DNA of 46,556 bases, taken from positions 1-46,556 of the forward strand of contig CALBSK010000090.1 of assembly GCA_937967795.1 (NCBI GenBank), written 5' to 3'. The first letter of the stretch is position 1, and each line of letters opens with the position of its first letter. This document shows positions 15,265-23,961 of this stretch, piece after piece. A model generated the notes under the pieces. The model searched no databases, was not told the origin of the DNA, and worked only from the letters and a program-made list of their open reading frames with translations. This DNA is from an uncultured Alphaproteobacteria bacterium (GTDB lineage Bacteria > Pseudomonadota > Alphaproteobacteria > UBA9655). A program made the translations under genes and the position numbers.

Positions 15265-15825
15265 ATGCTGCTGATCTTTATTAAAGTTGTCTACATTTTT
15301 ATTCATCTTCTTATTGGTGTCTATGACTTTAGTTTTTATCGTATTCCAAACCTTCTTTTAGCAGTATTGTTAATTTTATATGGATTTTATGCCCCCCTTT
15401 ATATTGGGTTTGATGGCATTCTTACTGCTCTCCTTGTTTTTGCCACTGTGTTGATCATAGGACTTGCCCTTTTTGCTTCTAAAATTATTGGGGGGGGGGA
15501 TGCTAAATATTTGGCGCTGATTTCACTCTGGGCGGGGTTCCCGGGGGTCGTGCAGGTTATGTTTTTAATTGCGGTTGTCGGAGGTCTTATGGCTATTGTT
15601 TATCTGCTTTTATCAAATTACGTTGTCCGAATGTCTGATTGGGCCTGGAAACAAATTCAACAAGTAGAAAGTTATTGTCCTTCTTTTCAGTATATGTGGT
15701 TGGGGAGTGGAGAAGGTCCTGAAAGAGGTAAGCGTGAAAATATCAGCACACGTGTGGTTCCCTATGGAGTTGCTATTGCAACGGGAGCCATCATTATGAC
15801 ATTGCTACATCATGGAACGCTTTAA
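15265..15825 (+). CDS. cpaA: Prepilin peptidase CpaA/TadV (A24 family)
   Basis: This 186-residue membrane aspartic protease cleaves Flp prepilins and TadE-like pseudopilins at the inner membrane. The two catalytic Asp residues are visible: Asp21 in IGVYDFSFYRIPN and Asp79 in KIIGGGDAKYLAL (the GxGD motif). There are about five membrane helices, and length is normal for TadV. The DNA encoding Gly76-Gly77-Gly78-Asp79 is a run of ten G (15490-15499), so slippage would remove the catalytic Asp and truncate the enzyme. It lies between tadD and cpaB in the same operon. Confidence 0.92.
   Translation: MLLIFIKVVYIFIHLLIGVYDFSFYRIPNLLLAVLLILYGFYAPLYIGFDGILTALLVFATVLIIGLALFASKIIGGGDAKYLALISLWAGFPGVVQVMFLIAVVGGLMAIVYLLLSNYVVRMSDWAWKQIQQVESYCPSFQYMWLGSGEGPERGKRENISTRVVPYGVAIATGAIIMTLLHHGTL
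15490..15499 (+). repeat. Poly-G tract (G10) inside the cpaA catalytic motif
   Basis: Ten consecutive G encode three Gly codons and the first base of the catalytic Asp codon. Tracts of this length commonly mutate by slipped-strand pairing. In the state given here the frame is open (ON). Phase variation is inferred, not shown. Confidence 0.85.
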
Positions 15826-15843
15826 TAAAGAGGAAAAACAGGA

Positions 15844-16638
15844 ATGAGGCTTAGGGATATTATAGGCTTAATTTTAGCCCTTATATTAGCGATAGGTGTG
15901 GCCTTTCTTACAAGGATTTTTCTTTCTAAGGAAGATAAGCCCAAACACGAGACTCCAGTCCAACAGGCTGAAATAAGTAAAATTCTTGTTGCCGGCAAAG
16001 ATCTCACTGAAGGAGATAAAATAAATCCCGGGGATTTGGTCTGGCAAGACTGGCCACCACAAGCTTTAAACGTAAACTATATAAAAGAAGGAACTGTAAA
16101 AGTTGAAGATTTTTTGGGTTCTATTGTGCGAAGTCATATTGATAAAGGTGAGCCAGTGATTGCGTCAGATCTTGTTAAGGCTGGTGATAAGGGAATTCTA
16201 GCGGCCATGCTTTCTCCTGGAATGCGCGCTGTTTCCATTGATGTTACCCCGCAAAGTGCTAGCAGTGGTCTTATCGCACCGGGAGATTATGTCGATGTTA
16301 TTCTCTCTAAGGTTATTTCTCCAGCATCAGGAAATCAGTATGGGCAAAGTAGAACTGTCCTCCGTAATGTGAAGGTACTTGCTATAGATATAAAAATGGC
16401 AGAAAGCCATGAGAAACCAAAAGAAGCCCCTCGCATTGTGACGCTTGAAGTGACGCCAGCCCAAGCAGAACTTGTGACAGCAGCTGTTAAGGAAGGAACG
16501 TTAAGCTTAAGCTTACATAGTCTTGAAAATATTTCTGTAAACAATAGGGTTGATGCGGGTGAGGGGCCTCCCAAAGAAAAAACAATTATTTTAATGCGTG
16601 GAAAAGAAAAAATTGAAATTCAAGTGCCAGAGAAATGA
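15844..16638 (+). CDS. cpaB: Tad pilus assembly protein CpaB/RcpC
   Basis: This 264-residue protein has one N-terminal membrane helix (IIGLILALILAIGVAFLTRI) and a large periplasmic part. The SAF domain (about residues 45-115) is seen in ILVAGKDLTEGDKINPGDLV then VIASDLVKAGDKG. The RcpC domain follows with AAMLSPGMRAVSIDVTPQS and APGDYVDVIL, and ends in VTLEVTPAQAELVTAAVKEG. CpaB works with the CpaC secretin, probably as a periplasmic scaffold that may bind glycan. It follows cpaA by 18 bp and precedes cpaC by about 50 bp. Length and domains are complete. Confidence 0.92.
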   Translation: MRLRDIIGLILALILAIGVAFLTRIFLSKEDKPKHETPVQQAEISKILVAGKDLTEGDKINPGDLVWQDWPPQALNVNYIKEGTVKVEDFLGSIVRSHIDKGEPVIASDLVKAGDKGILAAMLSPGMRAVSIDVTPQSASSGLIAPGDYVDVILSKVISPASGNQYGQSRTVLRNVKVLAIDIKMAESHEKPKEAPRIVTLEVTPAQAELVTAAVKEGTLSLSLHSLENISVNNRVDAGEGPPKEKTIILMRGKEKIEIQVPEK

Positions 16639-16689
16639 GATGATTCATGTTTTGGGCATAATTGAACACTAAAGAGAATGAGGGATTTG

Positions 16690-18153
16690 ATGAAAACGCA
16701 AATAATAAAAGGGCTAAAGAGCTTGAAAAAAAATGTTCTTTTTAGTCTTATTGTTATTATGGTATCTTTTTTAGCTATCACATCTGGGGAGACGGCTGAT
16801 AAATTAATTAAGATAAACGTTGATGGGGCAGAAATCATCAGATTTGATGGTGATGTTTCAGAAGTTTTTATTGCAAACCCAGACATTGCAGATGTTCAAT
16901 TGAGTAATCAACATTCGGCTTATTTATTCGGCAAATCGGCGGGAACAACCAAGCTTTTTGCTGTTAATGAAAAAGGGAAGGAAATTCTAAAGGCGGATGT
17001 TGTGGTTACTTATAATCTTATTCAATTAAAGGAATTAATTGCAGCTTATGATCCGCACGGTCTTGTCGAAACTAAAAGTGTTCCAGGAGGGATTCTCTTA
17101 GAAGGACAAGTTGATTCTCCCAGAATAGCTGAAGACATTAGATCTTTAACCGAAAAGTATCTCAAAAAAGCCCAAAATTCGGACCAATCTGTGATTAATC
17201 GCCTAACCATAAAGCCCCCTGTACAGGTGCAATTGCGCGTTAAAGTTGCCGAAGTTGCGAGAGGAGTCCTTAATGAGTTTGGCATCAATTGGCAAGATGT
17301 TATTGCGAATTGGGGAAAATTTAAGTTTGGGATGCTCGGCAATCGTGCGCCTTTTACGGCTCTTCCTATTGCTACTAATGATGTGAGCACTATCTTTCAG
17401 CCAACTACAACGGTCTTGGGACAACAAGTTAATGCAAGCACCATAGGTTTTGGGTATGTGAATAGCAAGGTTAACTTGAATGAAGCGATTGACTTGCTCG
17501 CCCAAGACAATCTTGTCACTATATTGGCAGAGCCAAATCTTGTTGCTGTGTCAGGAGAAACTGCAAGCTTTCTTGCGGGAGGTGAATTTCCTTATCCTGT
17601 TCCCCAGCAATTAGGGAATATCACGATTGAATTTAAACAATATGGTGTGAGTCTTGCTTTTACACCAACCGTTTTGGACGGAGGACTTATTACGATGCGT
17701 GTGCGTCCTGAGGTGAGCGAACTCGATCCTTCGACCGGGATCGCAGTGAGTGGTCAGACAGTTCCCGGAATTTTAACGCGTAGAGCTGAAACAACGATTC
17801 AGCTTGGAAGTGGCGAATCTTTTGCTATTGCAGGGCTTTTGAAGGATACGGTTAAATCACAAATAGCTGGGTTACCGGGATTAGCGGATCTCCCTGTTTT
17901 AGGAGCACTCTTTCGGTCTAATTCTTTTCAAAGGGGAGAGTCTGAATTGGTCATTATAGTGACCCCTTATCTTGTTGATCCTAGTTCTGGGAAAGAAATG
18001 CTCGCCCCAACAGATGGTTTGAATTATGCAACCTTTGTTGAGCAAATTTTTGAGCGGCGTCTTATTAAAGAAGGCGTTCAAAAGGGTCAAGCTCCGGCTT
18101 TTGGGCCCGGTGGTCCTCGTTTGATGGGACCGGGAGGCTTTAGTATCGAATAA
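16690..18153 (+). CDS. cpaC: Outer-membrane secretin CpaC/RcpA
   Basis: This 487-residue protein forms the outer-membrane channel of the Tad system. A signal peptide is seen (FSLIVIMVSFLAITSGETAD). The N-terminal secretin/TonB short domain has VFIANPDIADVQLSN and YLFGKSAGTTKLFAV, followed by a BON-like part (GGILLEGQVDSPRIAEDI). The secretin core runs from about residue 175 to 450, with VQLRVKVAEVARGVLNEFGI, ILAEPNLVAVSGETASFLAG and LPGLADLPVLGALFRS, ending ELVIIVTPYLV. The upstream ATG four codons earlier is possible, but the one used here has GAGGG at suitable spacing. The tail is Gly/Pro-rich. It sits between cpaB and cpaD as usual. Confidence 0.93.
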   Translation: MKTQIIKGLKSLKKNVLFSLIVIMVSFLAITSGETADKLIKINVDGAEIIRFDGDVSEVFIANPDIADVQLSNQHSAYLFGKSAGTTKLFAVNEKGKEILKADVVVTYNLIQLKELIAAYDPHGLVETKSVPGGILLEGQVDSPRIAEDIRSLTEKYLKKAQNSDQSVINRLTIKPPVQVQLRVKVAEVARGVLNEFGINWQDVIANWGKFKFGMLGNRAPFTALPIATNDVSTIFQPTTTVLGQQVNASTIGFGYVNSKVNLNEAIDLLAQDNLVTILAEPNLVAVSGETASFLAGGEFPYPVPQQLGNITIEFKQYGVSLAFTPTVLDGGLITMRVRPEVSELDPSTGIAVSGQTVPGILTRRAETTIQLGSGESFAIAGLLKDTVKSQIAGLPGLADLPVLGALFRSNSFQRGESELVIIVTPYLVDPSSGKEMLAPTDGLNYATFVEQIFERRLIKEGVQKGQAPAFGPGGPRLMGPGGFSIE

Positions 18154-18173
18154 GATATAAATATTGAGGAAAC

Positions 18174-18914
18174 ATGAAAATTTATAAATTAAGCGCTATT
18201 CTTTTTGGATTTTTGGGAGCTTGTACACCTGATGTTACGAACTGGACTCCAGCTGAAAGTCCTAAGGAAAACAAGGTGGAACGGACAGTTTTTACTCATA
18301 CCGTTGACTATCCTGCTCATAGTGGTTCGATGAGGGAAAAAGAAAAGAAAAATCTTCTGCGCTTTTTAAAGACAAATGTTCGTAGACCTTCTGCAGTAAC
18401 GGCTCTTCTTGTAGAATATGGGGGGCACTCTGAAAAAAGGATCAAAGATATTATTCGTGAACTGATAAGATATGGGATTCCTTATGATCTTATTTCAATC
18501 GACGGTGATCAGGAAGAAAGACATCTTAAACATCACCACCATAAAAGCGGAGAAAAAGGTTCTGGCGTGGACGTCATTATTGAACTTTATATCGTTATTC
18601 CCCCCGCTTGTGCCAATTTTTCTCAACCGATTGGAGATTCTCGACAAGCCTATAATACCAGTAATTATGGGTGTTCGGATGCAACTAATTTGGGCCTGAT
18701 GGTTTCCAATCCACGAGATTTGCTGAAGGGTCGCGAGCTTGGCTCTTCCGATGGTACTGTTATAGCAGCAGGAGTCGAACGATATCGTAAAGATAATGTT
18801 AAACAACTTCTAGAGACATCGACCACCGTAGATCCAGGGCAAACAGGGCAAACTGAAAGTACAAATGGAGGTGGAACGACAAGTGGTGGGACTTCAGGAG
18901 GGGGGGCGTATTAA
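18174..18914 (+). CDS. cpaD: Tad pilus lipoprotein CpaD
   Basis: This 246-residue lipoprotein has its lipobox in LFGFLGAC (Cys17). The CpaD signature is clear in the second half: ACANFSQPIGDSRQAYNTSN, then YGCSDATNLGLMVSNPRDLL and an AGVERYRKD ending. The middle part resembles a periplasmic OmpA-like fold seen in CpaD. A His-rich loop (HLKHHHHKSGEK) near residue 120 and a Gly/Ser/Thr-rich tail are unusual. The gene overlaps nothing; it follows cpaC by 20 bp and precedes cpaE by 3 bp. It probably stabilises the CpaC secretin in the outer membrane. Confidence 0.9.
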   Translation: MKIYKLSAILFGFLGACTPDVTNWTPAESPKENKVERTVFTHTVDYPAHSGSMREKEKKNLLRFLKTNVRRPSAVTALLVEYGGHSEKRIKDIIRELIRYGIPYDLISIDGDQEERHLKHHHHKSGEKGSGVDVIIELYIVIPPACANFSQPIGDSRQAYNTSNYGCSDATNLGLMVSNPRDLLKGRELGSSDGTVIAAGVERYRKDNVKQLLETSTTVDPGQTGQTESTNGGGTTSGGTSGGGAY

Positions 18915-18917
18915 CCG

Positions 18918-20120
18918 ATGTCGGGTGCAAGAACCGATTCTTCCCAATTTATGGCCTTTCTTGAGAATCCGGCGGATATAGAAGTTCTTCGTGAAGCTTT
19001 GAAAGGCGTTAATATACAGAATAGTGAGATTATTACAGGTGGAGTGAAAGAAGCTATCGAAACTTTTTCACACCAAAGATCTCCTCAATATCTTGTTATT
19101 GACATTTCAAAGTCAGAATTAGCGGCTTCTGATCTCAACAGACTTTCAGAGGTTTGCGAGCCGGGGGTAAGTGTCCTAGCGGTTGGAGTTAAGAATGATG
19201 TTGGCCTTTACAGAGATTTAATGAAACTGGGTATTTTTGAATATGTGGTAAGCCCACTCTTCCCAGAAATTCTAGGTCGCGCTCTGAAAAATATGGTTTT
19301 GGGAGAAGGAAAAGATAAGGAACCCCACTCCAAAGTTGGAAAGATTATTACCGTGGTTGGGTCACGGGGAGGTGTTGGCAATACTTTTATTGCAACAAAC
19401 TTTGCGGCGATGTTGGCAACTGAAAAATCCCGTCGTGTCGTTATTGTTGATTTAGACCCTTATTTTGGAACTGTATCTTTGTACTTTGATTTGAAGCCTA
19501 ATTTTGGTCTTGTCAGTGCGCTTGAAGATCCAGAGCGTCTCGACCAAGTTTTTCTTGAACGACTCTTAAGCCCCGTAAATGAACGTTTGTTCGTCTTAGG
19601 AGCAGAAGAACCGCTTGATGAACCATTAAAATATAAAGTTAATGGGATGGAGAGCCTGTTAAAATTTTTATCTAAACTTTTTCATTATGTTGTTATTGAT
19701 ATGCCTCACTATCCGAATGATACAATGCGTCTTGTTATGGATAAAACTCAAATTATGCTTCTTGTCACAGATTCCTCTCTTGCTGGCCTAAGAGATGCAG
19801 GAAGACTCATGCGTTATTTTGGGGAAGACGGACTTGAAAAGCGTCTTATTTTGGTGATGAATAAGCATGAAAAAGATAACAAAAATAATCTTACCCCTCA
19901 GGAGTTTGAAGGAACCTTAAAACATAAAATTAATCATTATATTCCTTATGATCCTTGGATTCCCAGAGAGTATATTAATCGAGGAAAAACATTAGTTGAG
20001 ATCGATAACGCTCTTGCTGATGGGCTAAGGGGAATTGTGGATGATGTTCAAGGAAAAAAAAAGGGAGAGGAGAAGTCAAACGTTTTAAAAAGTTTTTTTC
20101 AAAAGATCACGTTTAAATAA
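18918..20120 (+). CDS. cpaE: Tad localisation ATPase-like protein CpaE/TadZ
   Basis: This 400-residue protein has an atypical receiver-like N-terminal domain (about residues 10-125) and a MinD/ParA-type P-loop domain from about 140. It positions the Tad machine at the pole. The P-loop reads GSRGGVGNTFIATNFA (148-163), where both lysines of the deviant Walker A (KGGxGK) are replaced by Arg and Asn. Many CpaE proteins also lack the second Lys, so ATP turnover may be weak. RRVVIVDLDPYFGTVSLYFD and YVVIDMPHYPNDTMRLVMD give the switch regions. The C-terminus is basic (KKKGEEKSNVLKSFFQKITF). It follows cpaD by 3 bp and is about 60 bp before cpaF. Confidence 0.92.
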   Translation: MSGARTDSSQFMAFLENPADIEVLREALKGVNIQNSEIITGGVKEAIETFSHQRSPQYLVIDISKSELAASDLNRLSEVCEPGVSVLAVGVKNDVGLYRDLMKLGIFEYVVSPLFPEILGRALKNMVLGEGKDKEPHSKVGKIITVVGSRGGVGNTFIATNFAAMLATEKSRRVVIVDLDPYFGTVSLYFDLKPNFGLVSALEDPERLDQVFLERLLSPVNERLFVLGAEEPLDEPLKYKVNGMESLLKFLSKLFHYVVIDMPHYPNDTMRLVMDKTQIMLLVTDSSLAGLRDAGRLMRYFGEDGLEKRLILVMNKHEKDNKNNLTPQEFEGTLKHKINHYIPYDPWIPREYINRGKTLVEIDNALADGLRGIVDDVQGKKKGEEKSNVLKSFFQKITFK

Positions 20121-20182
20121 TTTTAAGGTTTTTATGATAATAATTCTTCTCAGGAAAACATGCAAAGTATAATGAGAAAAAA

Positions 20183-21580
20183 ATGGTTGGGTTCGGGCGG
20201 AAAACGGGCGATAATAATTCTTCAAATGAAGAGTTAAAAGACAATAAGGCACTTTTGTCCTCAACAAGGGAGCGGCTTGCTTTTTCATCTCAAGAAGATG
20301 TCCTTAAATCCTTTAAAGCTCGAGCGTATGAAGCTCTCATGGAGAGAATTGATTTAGTAGCTGCTAGTCAAATGACAGCTGATTATTTGCGCCATGAGAT
20401 AGAACAATTTATCATCGATTTTTCTGCAGAAAATAATATTCAAATCAACGCAAGAGAACAAAAGCAAATTGCTATTTCCTTGGTTGATGATATGGTTGGA
20501 TTGGGACCTCTTGAAGATATCATTCACGACGATTCTATTACAGATGTCTTGATCAATGGTCCTCAGAATGTCTATATAGAACGAAGAGGAAAACTAGAAA
20601 AAATTTATAACGTCAAATTTCATGATGAGGCTCATCTTGAGCAAATTGCAAGACGTATTGCAAGTCGCGTAGGGCGCAGAATTGATGAATCAAGCCCAAT
20701 GGTGGACGCCCGTCTTGGGGATGGAAGTCGCGTTAATATCATTATGCCTCCTTTAGCTTTAGATGGAACAACCATATCAATTCGTAAATTTTCTCGTGAA
20801 GATATTACTCTGGATAAGATGATTGAGAATGAGAATATCTCAAAGCAAATGGCAACTCTCTTAAAAATTGCATCGGCGAGTCGTCTTAATATGTTGATAT
20901 CGGGAGGAACGGGTTCTGGAAAAACAACCCTTTTAAATGCAATGTCTCAACTTATAGACCCTAATGAGCGTATCGTCACTATTGAAGATTCAGCAGAACT
21001 GCGTCTTCAAAAACCCCATGTAGTTCGCCTTGAAAGCCGCCCTGCTAATATTGAAGGTGAGGGAGAAATCACAATTCGAGATTTGGTTAAAAATGCTCTA
21101 CGCATGCGCCCTGATAGAATTATTGTGGGAGAAGTTCGTGGAGATGAAACCATGGATATGCTTCAAGCGATGAATACGGGCCATGATGGTTCCATGTCGA
21201 CAATTCACGCGAATCGTCCAAGAGAGGCTTTGACGCGTCTTGAGAACATGATGTCAATGGCTGGCTATGAAATGCCCATTCGCGTGGTTCGTGCCCTCAT
21301 TGTGGGTGCTGTTAATTTGATCGTTCATACAGAGCGAATGAGAGATGGCATTCGCCGCGTTACTGAAATTATAGAAATTACTGGAATTGAAGGAGACATC
21401 GTGATGACGCATGACCTCTTTAAATTTGAATATCAGGAAGACGTTGTTGATGTGGAAAAAGGACAGACATTTATCCAAGGTATTTTTCGATCTTCTGGCG
21501 TAACGCCTCATTTTATTCAAAGAGCTCGGCTTTATGGATTTGAACAAGAATTAAAAGAGACGATGAGGGGAACCTTATGA
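20183..21580 (+). CDS. cpaF: Pilus assembly/retraction ATPase CpaF/TadA
   Basis: This 465-residue cytoplasmic secretion ATPase powers Tad pilus extension and probably retraction. The N-terminal domain (about 40-215) has DYLRHEIEQFI and DVLINGPQNVYIERRGKLEK. The ATPase core has Walker A SGGTGSGKTTLLNA (241-248 for GGTGSGKT), the Asp box in IVTIEDSAELRL, Walker B region MRPDRIIVGEVRG, and the His box GHDGSMSTIHANRPREAL. All catalytic elements are intact. It is followed by tadB with a 4-bp ATGA overlap, implying translational coupling. The start is the ATG giving MVGFGRK; its ribosome-binding site is weak. Confidence 0.95.
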   Translation: MVGFGRKTGDNNSSNEELKDNKALLSSTRERLAFSSQEDVLKSFKARAYEALMERIDLVAASQMTADYLRHEIEQFIIDFSAENNIQINAREQKQIAISLVDDMVGLGPLEDIIHDDSITDVLINGPQNVYIERRGKLEKIYNVKFHDEAHLEQIARRIASRVGRRIDESSPMVDARLGDGSRVNIIMPPLALDGTTISIRKFSREDITLDKMIENENISKQMATLLKIASASRLNMLISGGTGSGKTTLLNAMSQLIDPNERIVTIEDSAELRLQKPHVVRLESRPANIEGEGEITIRDLVKNALRMRPDRIIVGEVRGDETMDMLQAMNTGHDGSMSTIHANRPREALTRLENMMSMAGYEMPIRVVRALIVGAVNLIVHTERMRDGIRRVTEIIEITGIEGDIVMTHDLFKFEYQEDVVDVEKGQTFIQGIFRSSGVTPHFIQRARLYGFEQELKETMRGTL

Positions 21581-22560
21581 GCTTTTTTAATGGAGCCAAT
21601 CTTATTGCGATATTAGGAGCTCTCATCGTCTTAATGATTTATGGCTTTTTTATAGTCTATTACCGTCTTCACAAGGGGGGAGCCAATTTTGATTGGAAAA
21701 AAAGACTGAGTCGAATTGTGGCTGCTTCTCCAGAAGAAAAAGAAGCTGCCCTTTCACTTCTAAAAGAAGATGCTGTTCAAGATACGTTTTTCAAGAGCAA
21801 ATTGCAGAAAATAGAAGGACCTCAACAATGGCTTCAACATGCAGGGTTAAATTTTAATCTCACTCTTTTTTTTCTCATTTGTATTTTTTTAGGTCTTATT
21901 ATAACACTTGTATTTCTTATTATATTTAAATTGAATGCATTAATTTCCTTTCTATTTGGTACTGCAAGTAGTATTCTCTTGCCATGGCTTGTTCTTGTTT
22001 TTCTTTCATCTCGACGGAGAAATCAATTTCTAGATGAGTTTCCTATTGCGCTTGACATCATGCGCCGTGCCTTGCGTGCGGGTTATTCTTCCGATCGAGC
22101 TATTGAAATGGTCGCCGAGCAGCAGTCAGGGCTTATTGCAGCGGTTTTTCGCACAATCAGCGATAAAATGCGTTTGGGAGAGCCTGTTGAAGCCGTACTG
22201 GCTGAAATGTCTAATCGTATCGGGATTGATGAATTTAGAATGTTGTCAATCGTTCTGGTTTTACAAAGAGAAACAGGAGGAAGTTTGGCTGAAGCTACTG
22301 AAAATTTTAGTGAAATTATTCGTGCTCGGCAAAATTTAAGAAAGAAAGTGAAAGCTCTTTCAGCAGAAGTACGTGTTACAGCAGCGATTTTAGCTGCCCT
22401 TCCTTTTTTTATATTAGGATCTGTATATTTAAGCAGCCCTAAATATCTGGACCCCTTATTTTATACTGAAACCGGCCATTACCTTCTTATCATAGGTGGT
22501 GTAATGCTTTCTCTAGGAATTGGAATAATGGTTCGGATGACAACGAAAGAAATTTATTAA
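21577..22560 (+). CDS. tadB: Tad inner-membrane platform protein TadB
   Basis: This 327-residue membrane protein of the GspF/T2SSF family acts with TadC as the inner-membrane platform on which CpaF works. One membrane helix is at the start, two lie near residues 95-145, and two are at the C-terminus (ILAALPFFILGSVYLSS and HYLLIIGGVMLSLGIGI). The cytoplasmic T2SSF domain contains FPIALDIMRRALRAGYSSDR and ETGGSLAEATENFSEIIRAR, typical of TadB. It overlaps cpaF by 4 bp and is followed 12 bp later by tadC. Confidence 0.93.
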   Translation: MSFFNGANLIAILGALIVLMIYGFFIVYYRLHKGGANFDWKKRLSRIVAASPEEKEAALSLLKEDAVQDTFFKSKLQKIEGPQQWLQHAGLNFNLTLFFLICIFLGLIITLVFLIIFKLNALISFLFGTASSILLPWLVLVFLSSRRRNQFLDEFPIALDIMRRALRAGYSSDRAIEMVAEQQSGLIAAVFRTISDKMRLGEPVEAVLAEMSNRIGIDEFRMLSIVLVLQRETGGSLAEATENFSEIIRARQNLRKKVKALSAEVRVTAAILAALPFFILGSVYLSSPKYLDPLFYTETGHYLLIIGGVMLSLGIGIMVRMTTKEIY

Positions 22561-22572
22561 GGAGGAAAAGAA

Positions 22573-23517
22573 ATGTTGAGCAGTATGGACATACTTTCCT
22601 TTTTATTAGCCTTTTTTATCCTTTGTTTTTTTCTTGCCCTTTTCTCAAAACTTCGTCAGCAAGACGTTTTTAAGGCACGTCTGAAGGAATTAATGCAATA
22701 TAAAGAAAAACTTTTGAAAGAGGAAACAATTATCAAGAAAGTCTACTTACGGGCAGAGGATCAATCATTGCCCTGGTTAAGAAAAACTATTGATCGCGTT
22801 TTACGAAGTGGTAAAGAAGAACAAGCCGCTCTGAGAAAAATGTTCCTGAAAGCGGGACTTAAATCTAATAATGCTACTCTATTCTATGGGGCTTCAAAAA
22901 TTCTTTTGATTTTTCCTCCAGCACTGATTACAGCATATATTGTCTTTACCTTTACCACCTGGAATGTTTTATACAAAATTTTGGCTATTATAGCAGCAGG
23001 GTTGGTAGGTTCTTATTTGGTAGACTATATCTTACAAAAACTTATGGAGTCTCGACAAGAACGAATTCGTAAAGCTTTTCCCGAAGCTTTAGACCTTATG
23101 GTCATTTGTTCAGAAGCAGGGTTAAGCTTAACAGCTACAGTTCAAAGAGTAGCTAGAGAAATTGCACAAATTTCTCCTGATTTAGGATATGAACTTGCCC
23201 TTTTATCCATTGAATTAAATATGTTTTCAGATCGGCGCCGGGCTTTACAAAATTTTAGCGACCGTTTAGATTCTCCTTATTTTAAATCGATTATTTCAAA
23301 CATAATGCAAGCGGAACAATATGGGACGCCTGTTGCTCAAACCATGCGCACCATCTCAGAACAGTTCCGACAAGATCGTTTGGTAGAAGCGGAGGAAAGA
23401 GCGGCCAAACTTCCTGTTCTCCTTTCTCTTCCGATGATGCTCTTTATTTTCCCGTGTATTTATATTGTGATTATTGGCCCTGCTGCCATAAAAGTTATGG
23501 AAACAATTGCCCACTGA
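22573..23517 (+). CDS. tadC: Tad inner-membrane platform protein TadC
   Basis: This 314-residue partner of TadB has the same GspF fold. Membrane helices lie near the start (ILSFLLAFFILCFFLALFSK), in the middle and at the C-terminus (PMMLFIFPCIYIVIIGPAAI). The T2SSF domain has FPEALDLMVICSEAGLSLTA, then SDRRRALQNFSDRLDSPYFK and EQYGTPVAQTMRTISEQFRQ, all characteristic of TadC. A perfect AAGGAGG precedes the ATG. It is the last gene of the plus-strand tad operon and converges with tadE across 42 bp. Confidence 0.93.
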   Translation: MLSSMDILSFLLAFFILCFFLALFSKLRQQDVFKARLKELMQYKEKLLKEETIIKKVYLRAEDQSLPWLRKTIDRVLRSGKEEQAALRKMFLKAGLKSNNATLFYGASKILLIFPPALITAYIVFTFTTWNVLYKILAIIAAGLVGSYLVDYILQKLMESRQERIRKAFPEALDLMVICSEAGLSLTATVQRVAREIAQISPDLGYELALLSIELNMFSDRRRALQNFSDRLDSPYFKSIISNIMQAEQYGTPVAQTMRTISEQFRQDRLVEAEERAAKLPVLLSLPMMLFIFPCIYIVIIGPAAIKVMETIAH

Positions 23518-23538
23518 AGTGAGCCTGGAAGACTACCC

Positions 23539-23560
23539 AACTTTTGCAATACAAAAAGTT
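23539..23560. repeat. Short inverted repeat between convergent tadC and tadE
   Basis: AACTTTT and AAAAGTT flank a short loop in the 42-bp gap between the two convergent genes. It is AT-rich and weak but placed where a two-way terminator would be expected. Confidence 0.3.
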
Positions 23561-23949
23561 TAAGAAGCGGTGGGAAGAGCTTGGTGGAAGGTAGTCGTAA
23601 TTGTAATAGGATCTAAAGGTAGGTAAAGGAAAGAATAAGTGAAAGTTCCACTGATATCTGCGGAGACATTGGGAGTAACTGTAACACTGTAAGAAATTGA
23701 AGAGCCTGATAAATCAACTTTGGACAATATAAAAGTTTGGATTGAGGAACTAGAAGCTGTGGGATTGACGAAGGCGTAACGCGCTCCATAGGATCCTGCG
23801 TATTCTAATGCGGAATATCCCCAGAGAACATATCCGAGTTCAATGATGCCAAAGACAAATAAAAGATAAACAGGGAAAATAATGGCGAACTCCACGAGAG
23901 TCGCCCCTTCATTATATCGTGCATATTTTAAGAAATTATACAATTTCAT
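23560..23949 (-). CDS. tadE: TadE-like minor pilin
   Basis: This 129-residue protein has a class III-type pseudopilin start. After a short basic leader (NFLKYARYNEG) comes ATLVEFAIIFPVYLLFVFGI, with the Glu at position 5 of the mature helix as in TadE. CpaA probably cleaves after the Gly. The rest is a small beta-rich periplasmic domain. TadE-like proteins prime or cap the pilus, or form pseudopilus-like fibres. It is the third gene of the minus-strand pseudopilin operon, 12 bp after the preceding TadE/TadF-like gene, and converges with tadC. Confidence 0.87.
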   Translation of the reverse strand: MKLYNFLKYARYNEGATLVEFAIIFPVYLLFVFGIIELGYVLWGYSALEYAGSYGARYAFVNPTASSSSIQTFILSKVDLSGSSISYSVTVTPNVSADISGTFTYSFLYLPLDPITITTTFHQALPTAS

Positions 23950-23961
23950 ACTGTCATCTTC

